Positions 36,207-45,921 of a stretch of 64,000 nucleotides of DNA are shown in pieces. The notes beneath the pieces were generated by a model. It saw only the letters and a program-made list of their open reading frames with translations, made no database searches and was not told the DNA's origin. The DNA comes from Pseudomonas sp. PSB18. GTDB taxonomy: Bacteria > Pseudomonadota > Gammaproteobacteria > Pseudomonadales > Pseudomonadaceae. The translations under genes were made by a program, and so were the position numbers. How positions within the stretch are numbered: the first letter of the stretch is position 1; each line of letters opens with the position of its first letter. Location of the stretch: the NCBI RefSeq assembly GCF_014596565.1, contig NZ_NOIN01000005.1:389300-453299 (forward strand). Direction: 5' to 3'.

Positions 36207-36490
36207 CGTATGGCCGAGTAATAACTGAACCGCCCGCAGGTTCTTCGTCCTACGATAAATCAGTGATTCGTTCGTCTCATTGTGTGGGTGCCATACATTG
36301 CCGGATCAAGCCGTACGGCTTTCACCCAGCCTTTGACGATACGACCGTATTGACGAGTGGATAGAGGGTCTGAAGTATGCGGCCGGCTAGGAAAAAGGCA
36401 GTCCTCGCTGCGTAGCTGGGCCCTCTTCGCCCGTACAGCAAAGTTCCGAAAAAGGTGCAGTCTGTTTTTTATTGAGCCTGTTATTACCAC
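36207..36490 (-). pseudogene. Tyrosine recombinase (integrase) remnant
   Basis: On the minus strand the reading starts with LRSEDCLFPSR and passes through STRQYGRIVKGWV, then YGTHTMRRT, the box that carries the catalytic His and Arg. A frame change near 36,262 follows, after which IYRRTKNLRAVQLLLGHT continues in another frame. These words are characteristic of a widespread Pseudomonas phage-type integrase. Sequence after GHT is unrelated, so the catalytic tyrosine is lost. The N-terminal two-thirds are absent. It marks an old mobile-element insertion or recombination scar next to the cyanate operon. Confidence 0.8.
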
Positions 36491-36532
36491 GTCACAGGCC
36501 GGGCTTAGCTCCGTCCAGATTGACGAGCACAG

Positions 36533-37423
36533 CTATTGCACATTTAGCTGAACGGATACCTCTTTAGCCACCTCGATGAAAACTCGCATCGCTGCGCTCT
36601 GAAAGGCATCTTTGCGCCGCAAAAGGACGGCGGTGCGCTGCAAGCGCTCAGGCTCCAGTGCGATGGCCACCAGATCGTCATGGGCCAACGCGATTTTGGC
36701 CGGCAATAAAGTCGATAGATTCGTCCTACGAACGATTTCGATCACTGCACCGAGGGCATTGGCCTCCATTTGCACCTGAGGGCGAATCGCGTGTTTGCGG
36801 CAGTAGCGATCGATTTGTTCGCGGGTTGCAAACTCTGGGCTGAGCAGAATCAGGGACTCGGCATTCAGAGCCTGCAATCCAATGGACCGCTCCTCGGCCA
36901 AGCGGTGTCTGCGACTCACCACTAAAGCGAGGGTTTCGCTCAGCAAAGGGATGGCATCAATATTCGGTGTATTTATTTCATCGAACGCGATCCCAGCGTC
37001 CAATTCTCCAACCAAAAGCAATTCCTCGATGCGCTCTTGGGAAATCTCCTTCAGGTTGAGAGTGATCTTAGGATACCGAGAGTGAAATGCTTCGATCACG
37101 GGCCCTACCAGATAAGTCGTGAACGTGGGCGTCACGGCCACGCGCAATGAGCCTCGAGAGAGATCGCTCACATCGTGGATGGCGCTTTTAGCATCTCGCA
37201 ATTCCTGATAAGCACGGCGCGCATACAGAAGATAGACGTCTCCCGCGTCAGTCAAGCGAGTTGTGCGTCCTGAGCGGTCGAACAACTGGGCTCCAAGACT
37301 TTCTTCCAACTGTTTCACCTGCTGCGAAAGGGCTGGCTGAGACACGTGCAGCGCCGCTGCGGCCTTCGTGAAGCTGAGATGTTCCGCAACCGCGAGGAAG
37401 TATTGGATATGACGAGCAAGCAT
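36533..37423 (-). CDS. cynR: LysR-type activator of the cyanate operon, CynR
   Basis: 296 residues when started at ATG 37423 ([15 protein letters not shown]), which lines up with E. coli CynR (MLSRHI...). A slightly longer start at 37435 is possible. The N-terminal winged helix-turn-helix contains [20 protein letters not shown]; the rest is the periplasmic-binding-like effector domain. CynR senses cyanate and activates cynTS, which lie divergently here. Similarity to E. coli CynR, as I recall it, runs through the whole protein (for example [10 protein letters not shown] and LFDRSGR). Confidence 0.92.
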   Translation of the reverse strand: MLARHIQYFLAVAEHLSFTKAAAALHVSQPALSQQVKQLEESLGAQLFDRSGRTTRLTDAGDVYLLYARRAYQELRDAKSAIHDVSDLSRGSLRVAVTPTFTTYLVGPVIEAFHSRYPKITLNLKEISQERIEELLLVGELDAGIAFDEINTPNIDAIPLLSETLALVVSRRHRLAEERSIGLQALNAESLILLSPEFATREQIDRYCRKHAIRPQVQMEANALGAVIEIVRRTNLSTLLPAKIALAHDDLVAIALEPERLQRTAVLLRRKDAFQSAAMRVFIEVAKEVSVQLNVQ

Positions 37424-37433
37424 GATTTCACTC

Positions 37434-37480
37434 ATAAGATAATCTGATGAACACCATAATAAATGAGACTTTTATCTTAT
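37434..37480. promoter_or_regulatory. Inverted repeat in the cynR-cynT intergenic region, candidate CynR site
   Basis: ATAAGATAA (37,434-37,442) and TTATCTTAT (37,472-37,480) form a widely spaced perfect dyad in an AT-rich stretch between the divergent genes. LysR regulators bind such spaced sites. The left arm touches the cynR start region, allowing autorepression. Confidence 0.45.
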
Positions 37481-37533
37481 GTAATGTGTTGCTTAATCTT
37501 TGTTTCACACCCAGAGACATTGAGACAGCAACC

Positions 37534-38193
37534 ATGAAAGCGATCATCGACGGTTTTCTGAAATTCCAAAAAAACGCCTTCCCTGAGCGGGTCAAACTGT
37601 TCAAGGACTTGGCTAATCAGCAGAGCCCAAGAGCGTTGTTCATCTCTTGCTCAGATAGCCGATTGGTGCCTGAACTCGTCACCCAGCGCGAGCCAGGCGA
37701 TCTGTTTGTAATCCGCAATGCCGGCAACATCGTGCCGTCATATGGCCCGGAGCCGGGTGGCGTTTCGGCCTCTGTTGAATATGCGGTCGCCGCTCTCCAG
37801 GTCGCAGACATCGTGATCTGCGGCCACTCCGACTGCGGCGCGATGACCGCCATAGCAACGTGCAAGTGTCTGGATCACATGCCTGCCGTTGCCGGATGGC
37901 TCCGTTACGCCGACTCGGCCAAGGTGGTTAACGAAGCCCGCAAACATGCGGATCTACCGAGCAAAGTTACGTCCATGGTGCGTGAAAACGTCATCGCGCA
38001 ACTGGCCAACCTCCAGACACATCCATCCGTTCGCCTGGCTCTCGAAGAAGGCCGCGTCACCCTGCATGGTTGGATCTATGACATCGAGAGCGGGCGTATC
38101 GACGCCTTCGATGGCAATACCGGGACTTTCGTGCCCCTCGCAGAGAACCCCGAAGTTCACGCCGTTTCCCAGCAAGCCAGGCACGTCGCCTGA
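37534..38193 (+). CDS. cynT: Beta-carbonic anhydrase CynT
   Basis: 219 residues, exactly the E. coli CynT length when started at ATG 37534. Zinc ligands and the dyad are visible: C39, D41, R43 (CSDSR) and H98, D100, C101 (HSDC). It hydrates CO2 so that the bicarbonate consumed by cyanase is not lost from the cell. Cyanase follows after 40 bp in the same direction. It is probably induced by cyanate through CynR. Confidence 0.95.
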   Translation: MKAIIDGFLKFQKNAFPERVKLFKDLANQQSPRALFISCSDSRLVPELVTQREPGDLFVIRNAGNIVPSYGPEPGGVSASVEYAVAALQVADIVICGHSDCGAMTAIATCKCLDHMPAVAGWLRYADSAKVVNEARKHADLPSKVTSMVRENVIAQLANLQTHPSVRLALEEGRVTLHGWIYDIESGRIDAFDGNTGTFVPLAENPEVHAVSQQARHVA

Positions 38194-38233
38194 AACCCGT
38201 AGCTGTAACCCTTACTAACCTAGGAGATTCGCC

Positions 38234-38704
38234 ATGATCCAGACTCAAGCCACCCGCACCGCGCGCCAAGAACTGACCGAAACCATCATTTTGGCTAAGG
38301 CTCGCAAGGACCTGTCCTTCGCCGAGATCGTTGACGGCACCGGCCTGTCCGAAGCCTTCGTCACTGCCGCCCTGCTCGGCCAGCATCCGCTGCCTTCCAG
38401 CGCCGCCCATGTCGTGGGCAAGAAACTCGAGCTTGATGCTGATCAAGTCGCTTTGCTGCAATCGATGCCAGTTCGCGGCAGTTTTTTTGACGGCGTACCG
38501 TCCGACCCGACTATCTACCGTTTCTACGAAATGATGTCGGTATACGGCACCACCCTCAAAGCTCTGGTTCACGAAAAGTTCGGCGACGGCATCATCAGTG
38601 CCATCAACTTCAAGCTGGACATCAAGAAAGTCGAAGATCCGGAGGGCGGCCATCGCGCCGTTATCACCTTGGACGGCAAGTACCTGCCCACCAAGCCTTT
38701 CTGA
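38234..38704 (+). CDS. cynS: Cyanase (cyanate hydratase) CynS
   Basis: 156 residues, the standard bacterial length. The catalytic triad R96, E99, S122 is in place. It converts cyanate plus bicarbonate to ammonia and two CO2 as a decamer. GGAG precedes the ATG. Many plant-associated pseudomonads produce cyanide, whose oxidation gives cyanate, so the operon may be for self-detoxification or nitrogen scavenging (inference). No cynX transporter is present beside it. Confidence 0.96.
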   Translation: MIQTQATRTARQELTETIILAKARKDLSFAEIVDGTGLSEAFVTAALLGQHPLPSSAAHVVGKKLELDADQVALLQSMPVRGSFFDGVPSDPTIYRFYEMMSVYGTTLKALVHEKFGDGIISAINFKLDIKKVEDPEGGHRAVITLDGKYLPTKPF

Positions 38705-38712
38705 TGTAAGTC

Positions 38713-38739
38713 AGCCCGGCGTCTGACGGCAACCGGGCT
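38713..38739 (+). terminator. Stem-loop after cynS
   Basis: AGCCCGG and CCGGGCT form a 7-bp GC stem with a 13-base loop eight bases after the cynS stop. A CCTTTTT run comes only about 10 bases later, so termination is plausible but not certain. Confidence 0.5.
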
Positions 38740-38815
38740 ACACCTCAACCCTTTTTACGACTGAGCACCGCTCAAGTGCTTTGGTCTTCTCACGCCCTCA
38801 CTACAGGTGTTCACT

Positions 38816-39070
38816 ATGAAACGGTTACTCGCTTTACTCCTAGGCTGCATTGGCTCTGTCGCTATGGCCGATGAGCAAGATACTCAGACTGCGCATATTA
38901 CGGTCGAGCCCTATCGCTACTCTCAACACTTGGACATCGCTCACATTGTGTCTATTACTCAGATACCCGATAGCTGCGATGTAGTGCCGGCGCAGATGAC
39001 TTATGACGACTCCAAGGGCGACCGGCACATCATGGAGTACCACGTTATAGGTACCGGCTGTACGAATTGA
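38816..39070 (+). CDS. DUF2790 small periplasmic protein
   Basis: 84 residues from ATG 38816. A signal peptide (KRLLALLLGCIGSVAMA) is followed by a short domain with Y-x-Y...LDIAHIVSI, CDVVPAQMTYDDSKG and a final GTGC. These are the marks of DUF2790, a family nearly confined to Pseudomonas and often found next to metal- or stress-regulated genes. Two cysteines are placed for a disulfide. Function unknown. It follows cynS by 111 bp but is probably separately transcribed. Confidence 0.8.
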   Translation: MKRLLALLLGCIGSVAMADEQDTQTAHITVEPYRYSQHLDIAHIVSITQIPDSCDVVPAQMTYDDSKGDRHIMEYHVIGTGCTN

Positions 39071-39077
39071 CTCTTCT

Positions 39078-39122
39078 CCCGTCCGCTCATCTGGCGCTAG
39101 ATCGCTCGGCGCCAGGGACGGG
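39078..39122 (+). terminator. Long stem-loop after the DUF2790 gene
   Basis: Nested arms CCCGTCC/GGACGGG and CTGGCGC/GCGCCAG give a strong stem starting 7 bases after the stop. No T-tract follows directly, so it could be a terminator or only an mRNA-stabilising structure. Confidence 0.5.
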
Positions 39123-40058
39123 GGCTCAAACACCCGCTGTCTCCTGTCCTTCTTAAAAAATAACCCTTCGCTACTTGCGCCCATACAGCGCGCTTCCCGC
39201 CTCTACTCGGCAGTAATAGCACGGAAGTGCATTTACTCAGGCCGTATCCACTACCAAGAACCGCCAACGGCTGACTGACAAAATCCAGCTCATCGCGAAT
39301 TCCCGCTTGCTACAAACGGAGTAGCGAGAGGAAATCAGCCAACGTGGCACTTCTGTCACTCTCATGTCGGCGTAACGCAAAATCAGAAGCGGAACCCTGA
39401 CCTTGAATCCTCTATTCGGGCCAGCACACCTTGCCGTGTCTTCAGGCAGGGACGTCATACGACCACGAGCGCTGTTGCTTGAGCGAGACGGATTGCGTTC
39501 AGTCTATGAATGCAGCAGTCATCAGCGCGCCCCCACTTGGCTGCGCATGGATCTGAGGAACAACTTGCTACCATCTCGTGCATTACGACGGGGAATCAGT
39601 TGCCGTCGTTAAGAATAGGGCCACAGCACCGCGCCGACTGGACTTGATTCATATAGTCCACATCAATCATGGAACATCACATTGAGAATCGAGTAAACAA
39701 AAGTGCAGGTAACTCTATTTCCCTAAACGGTAGTGCCTGAAAATTACGCACCTCTCGTCTGTCCCGCCGGTACTGATGCCTGCTTTAGCCGGCTGCCCTC
39801 AGAACCCTTACGAAGCCTTTGCAGCCTCATGGGTGGACCTGATGGAGCAGGCATTGCTAGAGGACTTCAGTAATAGACTCATGGCTGAAAAAACTGCGAC
39901 CGCTAGACCTTTCGCGAAGCGGACGGTGAGGATCGTTGGCAGGCGGAAAAGCTGGATAGGACCGGCAAAGAATTGGAGGATAAAGCTTGGAGGGATTGCG
40001 GGCGGTTACGGGTTAGAGGATTTTTGATGAAGAAATTATTTATAGCGTTGGGCTCAAA
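39123..40058. other. Gene-poor stretch, no supported gene
   Basis: About 0.9 kb of mixed base composition, partly AT-rich, with many short broken frames. The fragment from 39,890 to 40,020 in one plus frame reads like hydrophilic coding sequence (EDRWQAEKLDRTGKELEDKA) without a start, perhaps a decayed gene. An ATG at 40,027 has GAGG upstream and would begin MKKLFIAL, but its frame runs through the terminator and into the antisense of the next gene. I see no function. Confidence 0.4.
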
Positions 40059-40098
40059 AACCGACCTGAGCCTTTTCAACGAAAGGATCAGGTCGGTT
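40059..40098 (-). terminator. Rho-independent terminator of the DUF1348 gene
   Basis: On the minus strand AACCGACCTGA and TCAGGTCGGTT form an 11-bp stem followed by TTTTTGAG, eight bases after the stop codon. Confidence 0.85.
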
Positions 40099-40105
40099 GA
40101 GATAT

Positions 40106-40582
40106 TTACAGACCGAGGTCAGACAGGCTTGGATGGTCATCTGGGCGGCGTCCCAGTGGCCAATGGAACTTGCGTTCGCTCTCCTTGATGGGCATGTCGT
40201 TCACGCAGGCGAAGCGACGGTGCATCAAGCCATCCGCTTCGAATTCCCAGTTTTCGTTACCGTAAGAGCGGAACCAGTTACCTGAATCATCATGCCACTC
40301 GTATGCGTAACGTACAGCGATGCGGTTGTCGGTAAACGCCCAGAGTTCTTTGATCAGACGATAATCAAGCTCTTTTCTCCATTTGCGAGTAAGGAAACCT
40401 TTGGCTTCTTCGCGATTGGTAGCAAATTCCGCTCGGTTGCGCCATTTGGTATCCAGTGTATAGGCAAGCGATACTTTTTCGGGATCGCGGCTGTTCCAGC
40501 CATCTTCAGCGAGTCGGACTTTCTCAATCGCCGTTTCACGAGTGAACGGAGGAAGTGGCGGACGAGTTTGTGCATTGGACAT
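40106..40582 (-). CDS. DUF1348 / SnoaL-like (NTF2-fold) protein
   Basis: 158 residues with the conserved blocks of DUF1348: [42 protein letters not shown] and [17 protein letters not shown]. The NTF2 fold is a small alpha+beta barrel used by many unrelated enzymes. The role is unknown; members often accompany TetR regulators and redox enzymes. GGAGG is seven bases before the ATG and a good terminator follows. A TetR-type gene lies 253 bp upstream on the same strand. Confidence 0.88.
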   Translation of the reverse strand: MSNAQTRPPLPPFTRETAIEKVRLAEDGWNSRDPEKVSLAYTLDTKWRNRAEFATNREEAKGFLTRKWRKELDYRLIKELWAFTDNRIAVRYAYEWHDDSGNWFRSYGNENWEFEADGLMHRRFACVNDMPIKESERKFHWPLGRRPDDHPSLSDLGL

Positions 40583-40835
40583 GATAGTGCCTCCAGGACA
40601 ATTGGATGTATCGGTTTATTTAACGTTTTCGGAACTCAGCAAAACGGTACAACTTTATTTCAACGATTATCATCACAACGTCAACGCGTCATGATAATCG
40701 CGATTTACATCAGCATCTAAACAATCTAGCTATGCGAACGGGTACGAGCAGCCACGCAGACTAATATGCGTCAGGGGCATATTTGAACCGCACGCCTTGC
40801 GAAGATGTCAGAAAGTCAATTTCTTGCAGCGACAC

Positions 40836-41381
40836 CTATTTAATCAGCAACTGTGCAACTTCTTTTGCGTCATCGACGGCACTGTAATCGCCCATCACGT
40901 GCGCCATGGTGATTGCGCCTTCAATTAATATGAGTAGTTGTCTCGCCAAGACGACTGGGTGCTCCGTATTCAACTGCTCGGTCAGCTCGAGTGTGTAATT
41001 GAGTAATTTCTGCTTATGCAGTTTGGCAATATGGCGAATAGGATCATCGGGATCCCCAACTTCTCCTGCTGTATTAATGAAAGCGCAGCCTCGAAATCCG
41101 TCTGACTCAAACCATCCCTTGAGCACCGTAAAGATATTAAGAATACGACCTTGCGGAGTTTCCGCTCTATTGCATTCCATTCTGAACCATTGCATCCAAC
41201 GTACATCACGAGCATTCAGTGCAGCAGCTGCCACTTCATCTTTGGTCGCAAAATAGCGATAAATACTTTTACGAGCTACACCTGAGGTCTTCACCAGAAG
41301 ATCCATGCCTGTCGCATGAATGCCATTCTGATAAATAAGTTTCTCAGCGGTCGTTAGAATTTTTTCTCGGGTATCTGTCAT
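40836..41381 (-). CDS. TetR-family transcriptional repressor
   Basis: 181 residues from ATG 41381, chosen because GGAG lies six bases upstream; ATG codons at 41387 and 41393 would place that site inside the gene. The N-terminal helix-turn-helix is visible (GMDLLVKTSGVARKSIYRYFATKDEV). The C-terminal half is a ligand-binding helical domain (FRGCAFINTAGEVGDPDDPIR). It probably controls itself and perhaps the DUF1348 gene. A perfect 14-bp palindrome just upstream is the likely operator. Confidence 0.88.
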   Translation of the reverse strand: MTDTREKILTTAEKLIYQNGIHATGMDLLVKTSGVARKSIYRYFATKDEVAAAALNARDVRWMQWFRMECNRAETPQGRILNIFTVLKGWFESDGFRGCAFINTAGEVGDPDDPIRHIAKLHKQKLLNYTLELTEQLNTEHPVVLARQLLILIEGAITMAHVMGDYSAVDDAKEVAQLLIK

Positions 41382-41404
41382 TTTCATCTCCATGGACTCA
41401 ATGT

Positions 41405-41418
41405 AGAACGATCGTTCT
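41405..41418. promoter_or_regulatory. TetR operator candidate
   Basis: AGAACGATCGTTCT is a perfect dyad 24 bp upstream of the TetR start. Its size and position are typical of autoregulatory TetR operators. Confidence 0.7.
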
Positions 41419-41839
41419 CCTCGGTCAAGCTTCGCTTGAATTTTTTTTGAGCGACTGTCGAGCGCTGACTATACGAGGGACCGCGTAGCCGGGCCTGATG
41501 CATCCAGTCTGCGATAAAAAACCGTGTCGCTCATTTTCTCGAACTGCACTGGCCGGCTTTTTCTGCTGCATCAGCCCCAGCTCTTTGATGGTGTTGGCAG
41601 CAAACTCGATGAACGCTGAATGTCCGCTTCTGGCCGCTTTCTACCACTCGCGAGAGGCTACAGCCGACCAGAAGCCTGGAGTCGCTCCAGCGCTGCTCGA
41701 CTGAATCTCGGGCCATCTCATCATTCTCAAAAAAACCACAAATAGCTCACAGAATTTTCATCCGCTTTCGCCAACCCTGTAATCGCTGGCGAAGGGCCAG
41801 CTCTCGAAGGCGTTATGTGATACGCCACCGGAGCCAAAC
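41419..41839. other. Intergenic region, no supported gene
   Basis: 421 bp between the TetR operator and the chemoreceptor gene. A 68-codon frame at 41,498-41,704 has no Shine-Dalgarno and no family likeness, and I do not accept it. The right end must hold the chemoreceptor promoter; no clear -35/-10 was fixed. Confidence 0.4.
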
Positions 41840-43465
41840 ATGAATCTGAGATCGCTCAATATCGCGCGCAGAGCTGCATTCTGCTTTGGTGTCATCACTT
41901 TGCTTTTGATCGGGCTGGGAGGCTTCTCCTACGTTCAAATCGGCCACTTGCGCACCGCGGAACAAGACATAGAAGAAAACTCACTGCCTAGCATTCAAGT
42001 GGTCGATGACATTCAAATTGCGCTTCTACACGCTCGCCTCGAGAGCATCAGGATGCTGGCCAGCACCGATCCCTCAGTCAAAAGCGCGTCGCAAGCCAAA
42101 GTACGACAAGCCATGGAGACCCTACAGTCGCGCAGCGAATACTATCGACAGAATCTGATGACAGGCGATAAGGACCGCGCCCTGTTCGATGACGCCCAAA
42201 CCGCGATGAACACCTACATCGATGGATTGAAGCAAGTCATTGCATTGGACACTTCCGACCATGACAAGGCCGTTGCCTTTGCCAACTCCGAGCAGGCAAA
42301 TCGCGCCACTGCCTATCAAGAAAAACTCACGCTCATGCGCGAGCTGAACGCAAAAGAGGCGGAGCAGTCAGGCGCCATTGCGACGGCAGTGTATGACCAT
42401 AGCGTCAACGTCCTGATGATTGTGGTAATCGTCGCGCTGATTCTCACGGTCTTCCTCGCTATCGCCTTGACCCGCAGCATTGTCAACCCGATCAACACAT
42501 CGCTGAAACTGGCTGAAGACATTGCCGAAGGGGATCTGACCCGGCAGTTGGAGGTCACCGGAAAAGATGAAGCATCCCGCTTGATGCAGGCGCTCAACAT
42601 CATGTCGGAGAAGCTGCGGCGAACCGTTCTGGAGATTTCGGGTGCGTCTACTCAACTGAGCACCGCCGCCGTCGAAATGACGTCCATCACTGAAAGCGCC
42701 GACCGGACATTGCAGCAACAAAACAGCGAAATCGAGCAAGCCGCTACCGCAGTCAACGAGATGAGTGCGGCCGTTGAAGAAGTGGCTCGCAATGCTACGT
42801 CAACCTCCCAGGCAGCCCAGCAGTCGAGCCTGTCGGCAGACCTGGGCAATGAACGTGTCACTGAAACCCTGGCGGCCATGCGCAACCTGACGAGCCTGGT
42901 GGAAGGTTCATCCGCACAGGTGCTGGCGCTGGCCGGCCAAGCCCAGGACATCAGCAAAGTGTTGAGCGTCATCCGGGGCATTGCCGAGCAGACCAATCTC
43001 CTGGCATTGAATGCCGCCATCGAAGCGGCTCGGGCAGGCGAGCAAGGTCGAGGCTTTGCAGTGGTTGCCGACGAAGTGCGCGCCCTGGCACATCGTACGC
43101 AAACCTCCACCCAGGAAATCGAACAGATGATCGCGGCGATCCAGGCAGGCTCTTCTGCAACGGTGGAGTCGATGCACAAAAGCACCCAGGAGGTGCATAG
43201 CACCCGGAAAACCGCCGAAGACGCCGGGCAATCCTTGCAGCAAATCACCCATGCCGTACTGGAGATAAACGAACGCAACCTGCAAATCGCAACGGCGTCC
43301 GAGCAACAGGCGCATGTAGCGCGTGATGTGGATCGAAGCCTGGTCAGCATTCGCGATCTGGCGGTGCAAAGCAGCGAAGGAACCCGTCAAACCCTCGTTG
43401 CCAGTAACGAGCTGTCGCAACTCGCGGTGAACCTGAACAACCTGGTGCTGCGGTTCAAGACGTGA
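41840..43465 (+). CDS. Methyl-accepting chemotaxis protein with 4-helix-bundle sensor
   Basis: 541 residues. Membrane helix 1 is about 13-32 and helix 2 about 190-212. Between them is a periplasmic four-helix-bundle domain of the Tar/4HB_MCP type. A HAMP domain follows (about 213-266, [18 protein letters not shown]) and then the cytoplasmic signalling coiled coil with the highly conserved tip [32 protein letters not shown] near residues 380-410. It should bind a small ligand and signal to CheA/CheW. The ligand is unknown. No C-terminal CheR-binding pentapeptide is present. GGAG lies six bases before the ATG. It is a single gene without chemotaxis partners nearby. Confidence 0.95.
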   Translation: MNLRSLNIARRAAFCFGVITLLLIGLGGFSYVQIGHLRTAEQDIEENSLPSIQVVDDIQIALLHARLESIRMLASTDPSVKSASQAKVRQAMETLQSRSEYYRQNLMTGDKDRALFDDAQTAMNTYIDGLKQVIALDTSDHDKAVAFANSEQANRATAYQEKLTLMRELNAKEAEQSGAIATAVYDHSVNVLMIVVIVALILTVFLAIALTRSIVNPINTSLKLAEDIAEGDLTRQLEVTGKDEASRLMQALNIMSEKLRRTVLEISGASTQLSTAAVEMTSITESADRTLQQQNSEIEQAATAVNEMSAAVEEVARNATSTSQAAQQSSLSADLGNERVTETLAAMRNLTSLVEGSSAQVLALAGQAQDISKVLSVIRGIAEQTNLLALNAAIEAARAGEQGRGFAVVADEVRALAHRTQTSTQEIEQMIAAIQAGSSATVESMHKSTQEVHSTRKTAEDAGQSLQQITHAVLEINERNLQIATASEQQAHVARDVDRSLVSIRDLAVQSSEGTRQTLVASNELSQLAVNLNNLVLRFKT

Positions 43466-43480
43466 CTGCCTCGTTGTCTT

Positions 43481-43509
43481 CCTGGAAGGTCCGAGCAGGG
43501 TCTTCCAGG
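43481..43509 (+). terminator. Possible terminator stem after the chemoreceptor gene
   Basis: CCTGGAAG and CTTCCAGG form an 8-bp stem 16 bases after the stop. There is no T-tract, so this is weak. Confidence 0.35.
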
Positions 43510-43686
43510 GAGCGTCAAATCACCGACCTGGTCCCATTTGCAAGCGGGTATGCTCCCTGCCCGTGATGGGGCTACATCAGCAGCCGAAGGTCGAGGGTGC
43601 TCAACGTCCAAACAGCAATATCGTTCAATACGGCAACCGCACAATCCTGGATTCTGAACCCCCTTCATAATCGATGTGCACTGCTC

Positions 43687-44385
43687 ATGCGCTCCACCCT
43701 TTCGCCTTACCAAGCCTTCTGGAAAGGCTCGATGGCTGTGATTCCATTGTCCCTGGCCTGTGCTCCCTGGGGCTTGCTGGTTGGGTCATTGGCGATCGAT
43801 GCCCAGATGACGCCTCTCGAAAGCCAGGGCTTCTCGGCCATCGTTTTTGCCGGTGCCGCCCAACTCGTCGCCATCGGCATGATCAAGACAGGGGCCAGCC
43901 TGTCCTCGATCCTTGTGACAACCCTTCTCCTGACGTCCCAGCACCTGCTTTACGGTTTGCACATGCGTGCCACCCTTTCCTCGCTTTCTTCACGATGGAG
44001 AATAGGCCTCGGCTTTCTTTTGACCGACGAGTTTTTCGCGCTGAACAGCCAGTACGATCAAAAGACTTTCAGCCGCTGGTTTGCCCTGGGTGTCGGACTC
44101 AGCTTTTACCTGGCGTGGAATGTGTTCACCCTGGCAGGGATCCTGTTGGGCAAGAGCATTCCGAACCTTGAATCGCTCGGGTTGGAGTTTTCCATCGCTG
44201 CGACCTTCATCGCGTTGGTCACCCCCGTGGTGAAATCGGTCCCGACGATCGTGTGTGTGTTCGTATCCCTTGCCTGCTCGGTGCTGTTCAGTTATTTGCG
44301 TTGGGAGTCTGCGCTGGTGGTGTCGGGGTTGGCTGGCATGACGGCGGGCTTCGTCTGCAAACGGCTCCTGGAGGGACGCTCATGA
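43687..44385 (+). CDS. azlC: AzlC-family branched-chain amino acid exporter, large subunit
   Basis: 232 residues from ATG 43687, highly hydrophobic with about six to seven predicted membrane helices. Conserved AzlC words are present: AxAPWGLLVG near the start, FAGAAQLVAIGMI around residue 58 and RWRIGLGFLLTDEFFAL around 105. Together with the small AzlD subunit it exports valine, leucine, isoleucine or analogues from the cytoplasm. Its stop overlaps the azlD start (ATGA), showing translational coupling. The following AraC-type gene probably regulates the pair. Confidence 0.93.
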   Translation: MRSTLSPYQAFWKGSMAVIPLSLACAPWGLLVGSLAIDAQMTPLESQGFSAIVFAGAAQLVAIGMIKTGASLSSILVTTLLLTSQHLLYGLHMRATLSSLSSRWRIGLGFLLTDEFFALNSQYDQKTFSRWFALGVGLSFYLAWNVFTLAGILLGKSIPNLESLGLEFSIAATFIALVTPVVKSVPTIVCVFVSLACSVLFSYLRWESALVVSGLAGMTAGFVCKRLLEGRS

Positions 44386-44693
44386 TCCTCGCCGTTATCG
44401 CTGGAATGGGTGCGACTGTCTTCCTGAACCGCTACCTGTTCCTGGAGCCACGCTTACCGTTTAGACTGAGCCAGGGCACCCGGGATTTCCTTTCCTTCGC
44501 GGTGCCAGGGATGCTGACGGCGATCTGCGGGCCCATCATTTTCATGCCAGGCCATACGCTGAGCCTGAGCGTTCTGAATCCCTATCTGCTGGGCGGGCTC
44601 TGCACCGTGGGTCTCATGCTCTGGACGGGACGGGTGCTGACGAGCGTCCTGGTCAGCATGGGCTGCTTCTACCTGTTCAGGTCGATATTCTGA
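44382..44693 (+). CDS. azlD: AzlD-family branched-chain amino acid exporter, small subunit
   Basis: 103 residues with three to four membrane helices. It begins at an ATG that overlaps the azlC stop by four bases. LNRYLFLEPRLPFRL near the start and FAVPGMLTAICGP in the middle are typical of AzlD. It is required with AzlC for export. The AraC-type regulator begins nine bases after its stop, so the three genes form one operon. Confidence 0.92.
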   Translation: MILAVIAGMGATVFLNRYLFLEPRLPFRLSQGTRDFLSFAVPGMLTAICGPIIFMPGHTLSLSVLNPYLLGGLCTVGLMLWTGRVLTSVLVSMGCFYLFRSIF

Positions 44694-44701
44694 GGTGAAC
44701 C

Positions 44702-45529
44702 GTGGCCAGCAAGATTGAAAACACGCGTTTCTGGCAAGCCTCAAGCCTGGGTGGCGTGGAATTGCTGCACGCCCAATATTACCAGCAGCGCTTCACCCCT
44801 CACGTCCACGACAGTTTTGTCATCTCGGTCATCGAGTCGGGGGCGCAGCGGTTTCGGCATCGAGGCAGTGAACACGTTGCCCCTATCGGTAGCGTGGTGC
44901 TGATCAATCCGGATGAGTTGCATACCGGCGCAACCGCCCACCATGAGGGATGGCGCTACCGAGGTTTTTACCCCACGTTGACGCAGCTTGCCGAGGTCCT
45001 GGCTGAGCTGGATATGCGTTTCAATGGCTCTCCTCGCTTTATCAGCAGCGTATTGACCGATTCAGACGTGGCGCGAGCGTTCAGTAACGTTCATCTGTTT
45101 GCAGAACATGAGGCTTCGGAATTGCTGCAGCAAACCGCCTGGAGGGAAGCCACGCTGATGCTGTTCCAGCGGTATGCCGGAATAGGTTCGGTCGCAGCGC
45201 CAGGAAATGAGCCTGTAGCGGTGCGCAGAGCCAGGGAAATATTGCTTGCGCGCCTGGCGTTCCCCCCTTCCCTTGAGGAGCTTGCCTCCAGCGTCGGTCT
45301 CTCGCCCTTTCACTTTGCCCGCGTGTTTCGCAAGGCAACCGGGCTGCCGCCCCATAGCTGGGTCACGCAAAAGCGCCTGGCTTGTGCGCTAGTGTTATTG
45401 AAGCAAGGTCTTGCGCCGTCCAGGGTCGCCGCGGAGCTCGGCTTTGCTGATCAGAGCCACCTTACCCGGCAGTTCAAACAGGCTTTTGGCATAGGGCCAG
45501 GTGCTTACCGGTCTGCCATGGTGGGTTGA
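44702..45529 (+). CDS. AraC-family regulator, third gene of the azlCD operon
   Basis: 275 residues from a GTG preceded by GAGG. The N-terminus is an AraC-binding cupin (FTPHVHDSFVISVIESGAQRFRHRG). The C-terminus carries the two helix-turn-helix motifs (LEELASSVGLSPFHFARVFRKATG and SRVAAELGFADQSHLTRQFKQAFG). Fused tightly to azlCD, it probably activates or represses them in response to an amino acid. The same arrangement is common in Pseudomonas. Confidence 0.9.
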   Translation: MASKIENTRFWQASSLGGVELLHAQYYQQRFTPHVHDSFVISVIESGAQRFRHRGSEHVAPIGSVVLINPDELHTGATAHHEGWRYRGFYPTLTQLAEVLAELDMRFNGSPRFISSVLTDSDVARAFSNVHLFAEHEASELLQQTAWREATLMLFQRYAGIGSVAAPGNEPVAVRRAREILLARLAFPPSLEELASSVGLSPFHFARVFRKATGLPPHSWVTQKRLACALVLLKQGLAPSRVAAELGFADQSHLTRQFKQAFGIGPGAYRSAMVG

Positions 45530-45921
45530 GGCGGGAGGCGGCGCCAGCGCGCGTGATCCCTGTCGGCCTGGGCACCGGGCATTATTTTACCGGTACGCCC
45601 GCAACTCACGCCCCCTCACTGTTCAACTGACAAAGTGAACACAAGGACTTTCAACGTCTTTGCAGGAATCGGTCAAAATGACGACCATGCCCTAGCCCAT
45701 TCCGCAACCGATATCAGCCGATTTGGCATTTTCAGCACGGGTGTCTAGTCTCCCCATAGCGTGCCCATCTTCGGTGAGGAGCATTGATTTGATCTGGAGC
45801 GCGTGAGCGGCTTCGATGGCTCTCGCCAGCCAGGAAGTACGGAACTGCTGACTTTGAAGGATCGAGTGGTACCACGACCGTCAAAGCCGCCACAAAGGAC
45901 CAGGACGGTGCAAACCTACCC
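45530..45921. other. Intergenic region, no supported gene
   Basis: 392 bp between the AraC-type gene and the diguanylate cyclase. I see no conserved frame, no RNA gene and no strong hairpin. It should hold the cyclase promoter. Confidence 0.4.

Noticed and set aside
39403..39612. 69-codon plus-strand frame in the gene-poor stretch
   Set aside because: No start signal and no likeness to a known protein.
41498..41704. 68-codon plus-strand frame
   Set aside because: No ribosome-binding site, no recognisable family and a composition unlike a membrane or soluble protein.
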